From contig NZ_RCDA01000002.1 in assembly GCF_003664325.1 (NCBI RefSeq), forward strand, positions 62,001-126,000: a DNA stretch of 64,000 nt, read 5' to 3'. Made by a program: the position numbers and the translations under genes. The stretch comes from Alkalispirillum mobile (GTDB taxonomy: Bacteria > Pseudomonadota > Gammaproteobacteria > Nitrococcales > Halorhodospiraceae). The notes below the pieces were generated by a model. That model made no database searches. It saw only the letters and a program-made list of their open reading frames with translations, and was not told where the DNA came from. Shown piece after piece: positions 1 through 9,690 of the stretch (the first letter of the stretch is position 1; every line of letters begins with the position of its first letter).

Positions 1-1
1 C

Positions 2-730
2 CTGCTGATGTTCTTCGTCATTTTCGTGGGGCCGACCCTGCTGATCTTCACGAGCTTCTTCCAGAACCTGATGGCCTACGTGGTCAACCTGCCGGCCTTC
101 TCCATGCCCTTCGGGCGGGAGGATGAGAACTTCAGCCAGGGCTGGACGGCCTTCTACTGGGCCTGGTGGATCAGCTGGTCGCCCTTCGTCGGCATGTTCA
201 TCGCCCGGGTCAGCCGGGGGCGCAGCGTCCGGGAATTCCTGCTGGCCGTGCTGCTGGTGCCCTCGCTGGTGTCGGTGCTGTGGATGAGCGCCTTCGGCGG
301 CGCCGCGTTGGACCAGGTGATGAACCAGGGCTTCGAAGGCGCGCTCGGTGCGGCTACTGAACTGCAGCTGTTCATCATGCTGGGTGAGTTGCCGTTGGCG
401 CAGATCACCTCCTTCATTGGCATTCTGCTGGTGGTGGTTTTCTTTATCACCTCATCCGACTCCGGCTCTCTGGTGATCGACACCATTACGGCCGGGGGCA
501 AGGTCGATGCGCCCAAGCCGCAGCGGGTGTTCTGGGCGATCATCGAGGCCCTGATCGCTATCGCGCTGCTGGTCGGCGGTGGTCTTGCGGCCCTGCAGGC
601 CATGGCAGTGTCCACCGGGTTGCCGTTCACGCTGGTGCTGCTGGTGGGCTGCTACGCCATCATCAAGGGGCTGATGAGTGAGCCGCGCGGGCTGCCCGAG
701 ATCGAGCCCAAGGAGGAGGGCGTGAAGTAA
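2..730 (+). CDS. BCCT family osmolyte transporter, C-terminal part
   Basis: The frame is open from the window edge, so the 5' part of the gene is missing and only the last 242 residues are seen. A Trp-rich stretch (AFYWAWWISWSPFVGMFIAR, in-window residues about 54-73) is the hallmark of betaine/carnitine/choline transporters, followed by several hydrophobic helices including one with the TSSDSGS motif near the substrate site. The family imports quaternary ammonium compatible solutes with Na+ or H+ across the inner membrane. The tail is short and acidic (ending EPKEEGVK), without a long regulatory extension. A strong terminator follows. The substrate (betaine, choline or other) cannot be told from this fragment. 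Confidence 0.9.
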   Translation: MLMFFVIFVGPTLLIFTSFFQNLMAYVVNLPAFSMPFGREDENFSQGWTAFYWAWWISWSPFVGMFIARVSRGRSVREFLLAVLLVPSLVSVLWMSAFGGAALDQVMNQGFEGALGAATELQLFIMLGELPLAQITSFIGILLVVVFFITSSDSGSLVIDTITAGGKVDAPKPQRVFWAIIEALIAIALLVGGGLAALQAMAVSTGLPFTLVLLVGCYAIIKGLMSEPRGLPEIEPKEEGVK

Positions 731-781
731 CCCCGTTGGAGAGGCCTGCCGAGATCGGCAGGCCATAGGGCTTGAGACCAG

Positions 782-816
782 AGGGGCGGCTCGCATGGCG
801 GGCCGCCCCTTTTTGT
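782..816 (+). terminator. Intrinsic terminator after BCCT gene
   Basis: A perfect 9-bp stem (AGGGGCGGC at 782-790 with GCCGCCCCT at 802-810) and an 11-nt loop are followed by TTTTG. A second inverted repeat (GGCCTGCCGA/TCGGCAGGCC) lies just upstream at about 742-763. The site sits between the convergent BCCT and exonuclease genes. Confidence 0.8.
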
Positions 817-1539
817 TCAACTCCAGAGTGCGCTCAAAGGCGTTTCCGGCGAGTAGTGGCGGGCGATCTGCGCCTGCAAAAGCTCGGCAGTGGCCAGGGC
901 GTCGTTCACGGCGTTGTGTGATTGGTAGGCGGGCAGACCGTAACGCAGCCGGCTGTCGTGCAAGCGGATGGGGACCGGGCGCGCCCCAAAAAGCCGGCGC
1001 AGCCGCGACCAGCCTGACTGGCGGTGGCGGCGCGCCTCCAGCTCCATGGTGTCGATCAGCGGGAAGAGCAGCGGCTCACCCAGTCGCGCCCGAACCCCCG
1101 CATCGAGGAAACGCCGCTCGATGTTGCGGAAGTGGACCACAGGCACGCGACCTGCCAGGGCGGTGAGGACGTCGTCCAGTACCTCGCCCAGGTCCGGCGC
1201 CCCCTCCAGATCGGAGTGGGTGATGCCGTGCAGGGGGATGGATTCCCGCAGCAGTGGTCTGGGCGGTCGAAGCAGCCAGTGGCGTCGTTGCGGCAGGTGG
1301 ATGCGCTGTAGGGTGAAGGGCACCAGCCCGATGCTCAGCATGGCGTGCCGGTCGGGGTCCAGACCGGTGGTCTCCATGTCCAGGGCCACCAGCGGCGCCT
1401 CGCCCACCGGGGTCTCCGCGGTGGTGCGCCAGGCCTGGAAGTAGGCCTGTAGGCGGGGGTCGCGGGCCTGCCGCGCACGTTCCGCCATGTAGGCGGGCCA
1501 TTCGTCAGCCGCGGTGCTGTTGAGTCGGAATGAAAGCAT
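817..1539 (-). CDS. DEDD-type 3'-5' exonuclease (DnaQ/PolC epsilon-like)
   Basis: This 240-residue protein has an exonuclease fold. The first acidic motif LDMETTGLD carries Asp54 and Glu56, and a late HNAVNDALAT motif carries His208 and Asp213, matching the DEDDh metal-binding pattern of Pol III epsilon-like exonucleases. The middle motif (VVHFRNIERRFLD) is the variant usual in this stand-alone subgroup. It lies 9 bp downstream of the cNMP/CBS/DUF294 gene on the same strand, so the two are probably co-transcribed. That pairing, often next to a solute transporter, recurs in proteobacteria. It lacks polymerase and UvrC-like domains, so it is not PolC; its substrate is unknown. Confidence 0.85.
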   Translation of the reverse strand: MLSFRLNSTAADEWPAYMAERARQARDPRLQAYFQAWRTTAETPVGEAPLVALDMETTGLDPDRHAMLSIGLVPFTLQRIHLPQRRHWLLRPPRPLLRESIPLHGITHSDLEGAPDLGEVLDDVLTALAGRVPVVHFRNIERRFLDAGVRARLGEPLLFPLIDTMELEARRHRQSGWSRLRRLFGARPVPIRLHDSRLRYGLPAYQSHNAVNDALATAELLQAQIARHYSPETPLSALWS

Positions 1540-1548
1540 AAGCGGCGT

Positions 1549-3441
1549 TCAGGCCAACGGGTAGCGAAAGCGCAGGAAGCGCTGCGCGTTGCTGAGCACC
1601 TGGAAGGCGTCCTTGAGGTTGTGCCGCTCACTGTCGGAGAGGTTCTCCGGCTCGATGTAGTTATCCGGTGGGCGCTCGTCGTGGATGTCCGCCACCTGGT
1701 GGCGGATGCGGACCATGGAGATGAACTCGAAGGCGTAGCGCAGCTTGTCGCCCACGCCCCTGGGCAGCAGGGTCGTCTTGCTGATGTCGTCCAGCCGGTC
1801 GAAGGTGTTCTGGGCCGTGGAGCCGCAGGCCAGGGCGTGCACCCGCACCAGGTCCACCATGGGCGCGGTGCCCCGCCCCTTGATGTTGATGATCTTGTTT
1901 TGCTTGCCGTCCGTCTCCATGACGAAATCGCGCCAGAACCCCAGGGGCGGCGTGCGGTTCAGCGCATTGCGGGCGAGTGCCGCCAGGAAGCGCTCTTGGC
2001 GCGGAGCCAAGCTTGCCAGTAGTTCCTGTAGCTGCTCGACAAAGACTTCCTCCCCGTAGGCGCTGTCCAGGTCGAAAAAGATTGAGCTGTGCAGCAGGCG
2101 CTCGGCGTTGGGTTCCTGTATCCAGTCCCGGAAGTAGGCCTTCCACTGCTTGAGGGGCTGGCGCCACCGGGGGTTGGTGGCCATGATGCCGCCCTTGCAG
2201 TAGGTGTACCCCAACTCGGCCAGGCCGTCGGAGACCTGCTTTGCCAGTTCCGCGAAGTACTCGTCGTGCGCCTCGGGGTCGAAGCGGTCATCCAGGACCA
2301 GGGCGTTGTCCTGGTCGGTGACGATGGTCTGTTCATTGCGGGCCATCGAGCCCAGTACCATGAAGCAGTAGGGCACCGGGGGCGGGCCCAGCTGCTCCTC
2401 GGCCAGCTCCAGCAGGCGACGGGTGAAGCTGCGCCCGATGGCGGACTGGGCGCTGCCGATCATCTGGGAGTTTGCGCCCTCGCCCTCCATGCGCACGAAG
2501 GTCTCGCGGGCGTCACGGCGGAGCCGGGTCAGGTGCTTGGGGCTCTGGGCGCGGTAGATGCTGTCCACCAGGTAGAGGCTGCTGTGGGTCTCGTGCCGCA
2601 GGATGTCGGACAGGTGCAGCAGGCCCACCGGGCGACGCCGGTGCAGCACCGGCAGGTGGTGGATGTTGTTGCGAAGCATGCAGAGGGTGGCTTCCTGCAC
2701 GGTCTCGTCGGACTGGATGGTGATCAGGTCGGTGCTGGCCACCTGGCCTACCGGGGTCTCCGGCGGCAGTCCCTCGGCCACCACCCGGTTGCGGAAGTCG
2801 CTGTCGGTGATCAGCCCGACCAACCGGCGGCGACCCCCGTTGTAGGGCACCAGCAGCTGGTCCGGGTTGTCCTCCTCGGCGTCGCCCAGGATCAGCACCG
2901 AGGGGTTCTGCTCTTCGCGGATCAGCCTGGCCGCCTCCTGCACGCTGCTGTTCTCGTCCAGCAGGAGTGGGCTGCGCGCGATCAGTTTGCGGACCCGGGT
3001 GGTCAGGCTGGAGTGGTCGTGCTGCTTCTCCACCGTGGATTCCAGCCGCGGCTTCTCCAGTTCCACGAAATCGGCGAAGGTTTCGTCCGCATCGCACAGC
3101 CGCATGAAGGTCGCGCGCGGGACGTAGTAGATGAGCGTGTCCTCGATAGCCTTGGCCGGAAAGCGCACCCGCTGGTCGCGGAGCAGGGCGAAATGCCCGA
3201 AGATGTCGCCCTCGCCCAGGCGGTCGTAGAGCGTGCCGTTCCGCCGGGAGACATCCACTGCACCGCTGCGGATGTAGTGCAGGTCGTTGATCTCGCTGTC
3301 CAGCTCGAGGATGTCGCTGCCGGCCTTGAAGTAGGCCACCTCCACCGAGTCCGCCACCGAGTCCAGCAGCTCGTCGGAGAGGTTATCGAAGGGCGGGAAA
3401 CGCCCCATGTGTTGCCTGACTTCCAGGGATTCGATGTCCAT
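1549..3441 (-). CDS. cNMP-binding / CBS / DUF294 nucleotidyltransferase-like signalling protein
   Basis: The 630-residue protein has an N-terminal cyclic-nucleotide-binding (CAP_ED) domain (about 15-135), two CBS domains (about 160-285) and a DUF294 putative nucleotidyltransferase domain (about 310-455) with the GSMARNEQT...TDQDNAL signature, then a helical DUF294 C-terminal domain. The family resembles GlnD-type nucleotidyltransferases, and CBS pairs usually bind adenine nucleotides, so a cytoplasmic energy or second-messenger sensor is likely. The protein target is unknown. The exonuclease gene follows with a 9-bp gap. Members often sit beside acetate or osmolyte transporters, consistent with the BCCT neighbour. 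The domain assignment is firm; the biological role is inference. Confidence 0.85.
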   Translation of the reverse strand: MDIESLEVRQHMGRFPPFDNLSDELLDSVADSVEVAYFKAGSDILELDSEINDLHYIRSGAVDVSRRNGTLYDRLGEGDIFGHFALLRDQRVRFPAKAIEDTLIYYVPRATFMRLCDADETFADFVELEKPRLESTVEKQHDHSSLTTRVRKLIARSPLLLDENSSVQEAARLIREEQNPSVLILGDAEEDNPDQLLVPYNGGRRRLVGLITDSDFRNRVVAEGLPPETPVGQVASTDLITIQSDETVQEATLCMLRNNIHHLPVLHRRRPVGLLHLSDILRHETHSSLYLVDSIYRAQSPKHLTRLRRDARETFVRMEGEGANSQMIGSAQSAIGRSFTRRLLELAEEQLGPPPVPYCFMVLGSMARNEQTIVTDQDNALVLDDRFDPEAHDEYFAELAKQVSDGLAELGYTYCKGGIMATNPRWRQPLKQWKAYFRDWIQEPNAERLLHSSIFFDLDSAYGEEVFVEQLQELLASLAPRQERFLAALARNALNRTPPLGFWRDFVMETDGKQNKIINIKGRGTAPMVDLVRVHALACGSTAQNTFDRLDDISKTTLLPRGVGDKLRYAFEFISMVRIRHQVADIHDERPPDNYIEPENLSDSERHNLKDAFQVLSNAQRFLRFRYPLA

Positions 3442-3541
3442 CTATACCTGCCCCGGCTGTGCCCTGACAGCTTCAGTCTGCAGCCGGGGCTCGGGCGGTG
3501 TAAAGTTGAAGCCCGGCGCCCGGGCGTGCACGACAGCGCGA

Positions 3542-3570
3542 TTGACGACCCCCGGTCGGGCAGGTAGAAT
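3542..3570 (+). promoter_or_regulatory. Sigma-70 promoter for rplU-rpmA
   Basis: TTGACG (3542-3547) and TAGAAT (3565-3570) are separated by exactly 17 bp, about 120 bp before rplU. Each hexamer matches the consensus at five of six positions. This is the only good promoter I see in the 250-bp gap between the divergent DUF294 gene and rplU. Confidence 0.7.
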
Positions 3571-3692
3571 CCGCGCTCTTGAATCCGCTGCAGGCCGAAC
3601 CCCCTCCAGCAGAGGAGCCAGGCGGCCGGTCACTCGATCAGCGGAGTGGCAAGCGAACACCAGCCAACAGATTCACTAACGGAGAACGGGTC

Positions 3693-4007
3693 ATGTACGC
3701 CGTTATCAAGACCGGAGGCAAGCAGTACAAGGTCTCCGAGGGAGACGTCCTGCGTGTCGAGAAGCTCGCCGGTGAGCCGGGTGCTTCCGTGGAGTTCGAC
3801 CAGGTTCTGATGGTCGGCGAGGGCGACGACGTGAAAGTCGGCGCGCCCACCGTGGACGGCAGCAAGGTCACCGCTGAGGTGCTGGATCAGGGCCGTGCCC
3901 GCAAGATCGAGATCCAGAAGTTCAAGCGCCGCAAGCAGTATCGTCGCTTCGCCGGTCATCGGCAGCAGTTCACCGAGGTCAAGATCACCGGCATCGCCGC
4001 CGGCTGA
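3693..4007 (+). CDS. rplU: 50S ribosomal protein L21
   Basis: The 104-residue protein starts [18 protein letters not shown] and contains [10 protein letters not shown] and the [12 protein letters not shown] tail, diagnostic for L21. L21 binds 23S rRNA in the large subunit. An ATG with GGAG nine bases upstream was preferred over a further upstream in-frame ATG at 3579, because L21 begins at MYAVI. rpmA follows after 19 bp, the near-universal L21-L27-ObgE order. Confidence 0.98.
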   Translation: MYAVIKTGGKQYKVSEGDVLRVEKLAGEPGASVEFDQVLMVGEGDDVKVGAPTVDGSKVTAEVLDQGRARKIEIQKFKRRKQYRRFAGHRQQFTEVKITGIAAG

Positions 4008-4026
4008 TTCGGGAGGTTCAGCACTC

Positions 4027-4287
4027 ATGGCACATAAGAAGGCAGGCGGCAGCACTCGCAACGGCCGCGACTCAGAGAGTAAACGTCTTGGCGTGAAGCG
4101 CTTTGGCGGTCAGAACGTGCTGGCCGGCAACATCCTGGTGCGTCAGCGCGGTACCCATTTCCACCCCGGCGAGAACGTCGGTCTGGGCCATGACCACACC
4201 CTGTTCGCCAAGGCGGACGGCGAGGTGGTCTTCGAGCGCAAGGGTCCGCGCAACCGCCGCTACGTCAGCGTGCGCACCGTGCAGTAA
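4027..4287 (+). CDS. rpmA: 50S ribosomal protein L27
   Basis: This 86-residue protein has the L27 N-terminus [18 protein letters not shown] and the [10 protein letters not shown]...G.NVG.G.DHTLFA core. Its N-terminal tail reaches the peptidyl transferase centre. The tail begins directly at Ala-His-Lys, without the cleavable extension found in Firmicutes. It lies between rplU and obgE, and a hairpin downstream probably separates the ribosomal pair from the GTPase gene. Confidence 0.98.
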   Translation: MAHKKAGGSTRNGRDSESKRLGVKRFGGQNVLAGNILVRQRGTHFHPGENVGLGHDHTLFAKADGEVVFERKGPRNRRYVSVRTVQ

Positions 4288-4328
4288 CGCCCCGCGCCTG
4301 GGCCGTCCGGCCCGCGTGAGTTATCGGA

Positions 4329-4357
4329 AAGCCTCGTGTGTGCGCACGGGGCTTTTC
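4329..4357 (+). terminator. Hairpin between rpmA and obgE
   Basis: A 10-bp stem (AAGCCTCGTG at 4329-4338 with CACGGGGCTT at 4345-4354, one G-U pair) is followed by a short T-rich tract. It looks like a leaky intrinsic terminator that would lower obgE-proB expression relative to rplU-rpmA. Confidence 0.6.
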
Positions 4358-4376
4358 TTGTATGCGGCAAAGGTAA

Positions 4377-6601
<2,225 letters not shown>

Positions 6602-6624
6602 GCGGTGCGGCCGGACACGACGAA

Positions 6625-6660
6625 AACGCCGGCCCCGTTTGACCGGGGACCGGCGTTCTC
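6625..6660. terminator. Bidirectional terminator between proB and rpsT
   Basis: A GC-rich inverted repeat has arms AACGCCGGCCCCG and CGGGGACCGGCGTT flanking a short loop. There are A residues on the 5' side and T residues on the 3' side, so it can serve the convergent proB and rpsT transcripts. Confidence 0.75.
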
Positions 6661-6710
6661 TGGCGCCAAGCCTGGATGCGGGCCCCTCAGGGACCCGGCG
6701 GAACCAGCCC

Positions 6711-6971
6711 TTACAGGTTGCGCAGGTGCTGGTTCAGGCGGCTCTTGTGGCGTGCGGCCTTGTTCTTGTGAATGAGGCCGCGGGTCGCCATGCGGTCGAT
6801 GACCGGCACAGCCTCCTTGTACGCTTCCTCGGCCCGCGCCTTGTCGCCGGCCTTGATGGCGTTCACGACGCGCTTGAGGTAGGTGCGCATCATGGACCGT
6901 TGCGACTGGTTGTGCTTGCGACGCTGCTCCGCCTGGCGGGCGCGCTTCTTTGCCGAAGGGATGTTAGCCAA
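6711..6971 (-). CDS. rpsT: 30S ribosomal protein S20 (UUG start)
   Basis: The 86-residue product reads (M)[20 protein letters not shown] and is all-helical and basic, the S20 signature; S20 binds 16S rRNA. The start is a TTG codon at 6971, placed 7 nt after an AGGAG Shine-Dalgarno. The only in-frame ATG lies upstream at 7028 and would add 19 unrelated residues overlapping the promoter. The E. coli rpsT gene also starts with UUG, and S20 represses its own translation there. A sigma-70 promoter is found at 7018-7046. Confidence 0.96.
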   Translation of the reverse strand: MANIPSAKKRARQAEQRRKHNQSQRSMMRTYLKRVVNAIKAGDKARAEEAYKEAVPVIDRMATRGLIHKNKAARHKSRLNQHLRNL

Positions 6972-7017
6972 AGCTCGACTCCTGATTGAATCACTGCAGT
7001 GCGAACGAAAGGCCGGT

Positions 7018-7046
7018 AATATGCGCACCCTTCAGCGTGATGTCAA
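7018..7046 (-). promoter_or_regulatory. Sigma-70 promoter for rpsT
   Basis: On the minus strand a perfect TTGACA (7041-7046) is followed by 17 bp and CATATT (7018-7023). The expected transcript start is about 40 nt before the UUG start codon of rpsT. Confidence 0.7.
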
Positions 7047-7109
7047 CCCTGTTCAGGCCTATCGGAAGGACGGCATGGAAGAACCCATCACAATCAGGAA
7101 CGGAAGGCC

Positions 7110-8678
7110 ATGAAGGCGGGCATGTTCCGCTCGGTGTTCACCTTCGGCTCGCTGACCCTGGTCTCGCGGGTGCTGGGGCTGGTGCGCGACATGGTGGTGG
7201 CGGGGGTGTTCGGCTCGGGGCCGCAGACCGACGCCTTCATCGTCGCCTTCAAGATCCCCAACTTCATGCGGCGGCTGTTTGCGGAGGGCGCATTTTCGCA
7301 GTCCTTCGTGCCCGTGCTTTCCGAATACCGTACCAAGCACCCGGACCAGGTCGGAAACCTGGCCGCCAACACCCTGGGGGTGCTGGGTGCTGTCCTGCTG
7401 GTGCTCACGGCCCTGGGCGTGGCAGGGGCCCCCTGGGTGGTCAACCTGTTCGCGCCCGGGTTCACGAATGAGCCGGAGAAGTACGGCCTGGCCGTGGAGA
7501 TGCTGCGCTGGACCTTCCCCTACATCCTGTTCATCTCCCTGACCGCGGCGGCAGCGGGCATTCTCAATACCTGGGGGCGGTTCGGCCCGCCGGCCTTCGC
7601 GCCGGTATTGCTCAATCTGTGCATGATCGGCGCGGCCATCGGTATCGCGCCCTTGCTGGAGACACCGATCCTGGCCCTGGCGGCGGCCGTGCTGGTGGCC
7701 GGAGTGCTGCAACTGTTGCTGCAACTGCCCTTCCTGGCGCGCATCGGGATGTTGCGTTGGCCCCGTTTCGGGTGGCGACACCCGGGGGTGCGGAAGATCA
7801 TGCGGCTGATGGCGCCGGCGGCGTTCGGCTCCTCGGTGGCGCAGATCAACCTGCTGCTGGACACGGTGCTGGCCTCCTTTCTGATCACCGGTAGCGTGAC
7901 CTGGCTCTACTTCTCCGACCGGCTGGTGGAGTTCCCGCTAGGGGTGTTCGGGGTGGCGCTGGGCACGGTGCTCCTGCCGCGACTGTCCTCGGAGCACGCC
8001 GCAGCCAGCCCCGAGCGCTTCAGCCGCACCATGGACTGGGGCCTGCGCTGGGTGCTGGTGCTGATCGCGCCGGCCACTGTCGGCCTGTCCGCCATGGCGC
8101 TGCCCATTATCGCCACGCTGTTCCATTACGGTCAGTTCGGTGAACTGGACGTGATGGCCGCCGGCCTGAGCCTCGCCGGCTACAGCCTGGGGCTGTTCGG
8201 GTTCGTGCTGGTCAAGGTGCTGGCGCCCGGGCACTTTGCCCGTCAGGACATGCGCACGCCGGTGCGCTGCGCGGTGATCAGCCTGCTCTGCAACATGGTG
8301 CTGAGCGTCACGGTGGTGCTGTGGCTCCACGACACCGGGGTGGGGCACGTGGGCCTGGCCATGGCCACGGCGGTCGCCGCCTGGGTGAATGCCACGTTGC
8401 TCTACCGGGCGCTGCGACGCACGGGCCATTACACCCCGTGCCCCGGCTGGCGCCGGCTGGGCCGGCAGGTGGGGCTCGCCACCCTGGTGATGGCCGTCCT
8501 GCTGCTCTGGCCCGCCAGCCAGGCCGAGCACTGGCTGCAGACCGGCGTGTGGGAACGGGTGCTGCATCTGAGTGGCTGGCTGGCGGTCGCGGCCCTGGTC
8601 TATTTCGGCGCCCTCCGGCTGTTCGGCTGGGACTGGCGCGGCATGAAAGAACCCCCGTCCGGCGAGCGCGCAGGCTGA
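7110..8678 (+). CDS. murJ: Lipid II flippase MurJ
   Basis: This 522-residue inner-membrane protein has about 14 hydrophobic segments. It begins with the MurJ/MviN signature (SRVLGLVRDMVVAGVFGSG, then DAFIVAFKIPNFMRRLFAEGAFSQSFVPV). MurJ flips lipid-linked peptidoglycan precursor to the periplasm. The ATG follows GGAAGG with short spacing. It is divergent from rpsT and precedes ribF-ileS-lspA-ispH on the same strand, the usual gammaproteobacterial order. Confidence 0.97.
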   Translation: MKAGMFRSVFTFGSLTLVSRVLGLVRDMVVAGVFGSGPQTDAFIVAFKIPNFMRRLFAEGAFSQSFVPVLSEYRTKHPDQVGNLAANTLGVLGAVLLVLTALGVAGAPWVVNLFAPGFTNEPEKYGLAVEMLRWTFPYILFISLTAAAAGILNTWGRFGPPAFAPVLLNLCMIGAAIGIAPLLETPILALAAAVLVAGVLQLLLQLPFLARIGMLRWPRFGWRHPGVRKIMRLMAPAAFGSSVAQINLLLDTVLASFLITGSVTWLYFSDRLVEFPLGVFGVALGTVLLPRLSSEHAAASPERFSRTMDWGLRWVLVLIAPATVGLSAMALPIIATLFHYGQFGELDVMAAGLSLAGYSLGLFGFVLVKVLAPGHFARQDMRTPVRCAVISLLCNMVLSVTVVLWLHDTGVGHVGLAMATAVAAWVNATLLYRALRRTGHYTPCPGWRRLGRQVGLATLVMAVLLLWPASQAEHWLQTGVWERVLHLSGWLAVAALVYFGALRLFGWDWRGMKEPPSGERAG

Positions 8679-8690
8679 GTCGCGTGCTTG

Positions 8691-8696
8691 TATAAT
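8691..8696 (+). promoter_or_regulatory. Possible -10 element before ribF
   Basis: A perfect TATAAT lies 27 bp before the ribF start, in the short gap after murJ. No good -35 hexamer is visible 16-18 bp upstream, so only weak or activator-dependent use is suggested. Confidence 0.35.
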
Positions 8697-8723
8697 GGAC
8701 GTTTTGCGAGCAGATCCCTCCGT

Positions 8724-9665
8724 ATGGAATTGGTACGTGGCCTACACAACCTGCAGCCCCGCCACCATGGCTGTGCGCTGACCATCGGCAACTTCGATGG
8801 CGTGCACTTGGGGCACCAGGCCATGCTGGACACGCTTTGCATTAACGCCGAGCGGTTGGGTGTGCCACCGGCGCTGCTCACCTTCGAACCCCACCCGCTG
8901 GAAGCACTGCGCCCGGAGCAGGCCCCCACCCGCATCACCCCCCTGCGCGACAAGCTGGCGGCACTGGCCGATACGCCGCTGGCCCGCGTGCTGGTCGCGC
9001 GTTTCGGGCCCGACCTCTCGGGCATGTCCGCCGAGGCCTTCATAGAAACGCTGCTCATCGAACGGCTGGGTGTGCGCTTCCTGCTGATCGGTGACGACTT
9101 CCGCTTCGGGCGGGCGCGCGCGGGTGATTTCAGCATGCTGGCTGCGGCCGCCGAGCGCCACGGGTTCGAGCTGGACCGGCTGGAGACCCTGGCCACCGAG
9201 GATGGCGAGCGCATCAGCAGTACCCGGGTGCGGGGCGCGCTGGCCGAGGGGGATTTGGCCGAGGCCGAGGACCTGCTGGGCCGGCCCTATGAGCTCTCGG
9301 GCCGCGTCGTGCGCGGGGATGCCATCGGCCGGCAGCTCGGTTTCCGCACCGCCAATATCGCCTTCCGGCCCAACCAGCGCCCGGCGTTGGGGGGCATTTT
9401 CACCGTCAGCGTCGAGGGTGTCGCCGACCGCCCCCTGCCGGCGGTGGCCAACGTGGGCACCCGCCCCGCCGTGGGCGGGCGCAAGCACCTGCTGGAGGTG
9501 CATTTGCTGGACTGGCAAGGCACACTGTATGGCTGCCACCTGAAAGTGCGGTTCCTGCAGCGATTACGCGCGGAATGGCACTTCGATTCGCTGGACGCGC
9601 TCAGCGCCCAGATCGGCCGGGACGTGGACCAGGCCCAGGCCCTGTTCGCCGAAAATCCTCTTTAG
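8724..9665 (+). CDS. ribF: Bifunctional riboflavin kinase / FMN adenylyltransferase
   Basis: The 313-residue protein makes FMN and then FAD. The N-terminal adenylyltransferase domain carries [13 protein letters not shown] (about 20-32) and ISSTRVR near 175. The C-terminal kinase domain begins near 185 with [15 protein letters not shown] and contains NVGTRPAV. The ATG at 8724 was preferred to one at 8688 because the family starts [10 protein letters not shown]. The gene lies just before ileS, as in many gammaproteobacteria. Confidence 0.97.
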   Translation: MELVRGLHNLQPRHHGCALTIGNFDGVHLGHQAMLDTLCINAERLGVPPALLTFEPHPLEALRPEQAPTRITPLRDKLAALADTPLARVLVARFGPDLSGMSAEAFIETLLIERLGVRFLLIGDDFRFGRARAGDFSMLAAAAERHGFELDRLETLATEDGERISSTRVRGALAEGDLAEAEDLLGRPYELSGRVVRGDAIGRQLGFRTANIAFRPNQRPALGGIFTVSVEGVADRPLPAVANVGTRPAVGGRKHLLEVHLLDWQGTLYGCHLKVRFLQRLRAEWHFDSLDALSAQIGRDVDQAQALFAENPL

Positions 9666-9690
9666 ACGATCCGACCCCAAGGACCGCAAC

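Noticed and set aside
3579-3692. In-frame N-terminal extension of rplU
   Set aside because: The extra 38 residues are unlike any L21, and the ATG at 3693 has a proper ribosome site.
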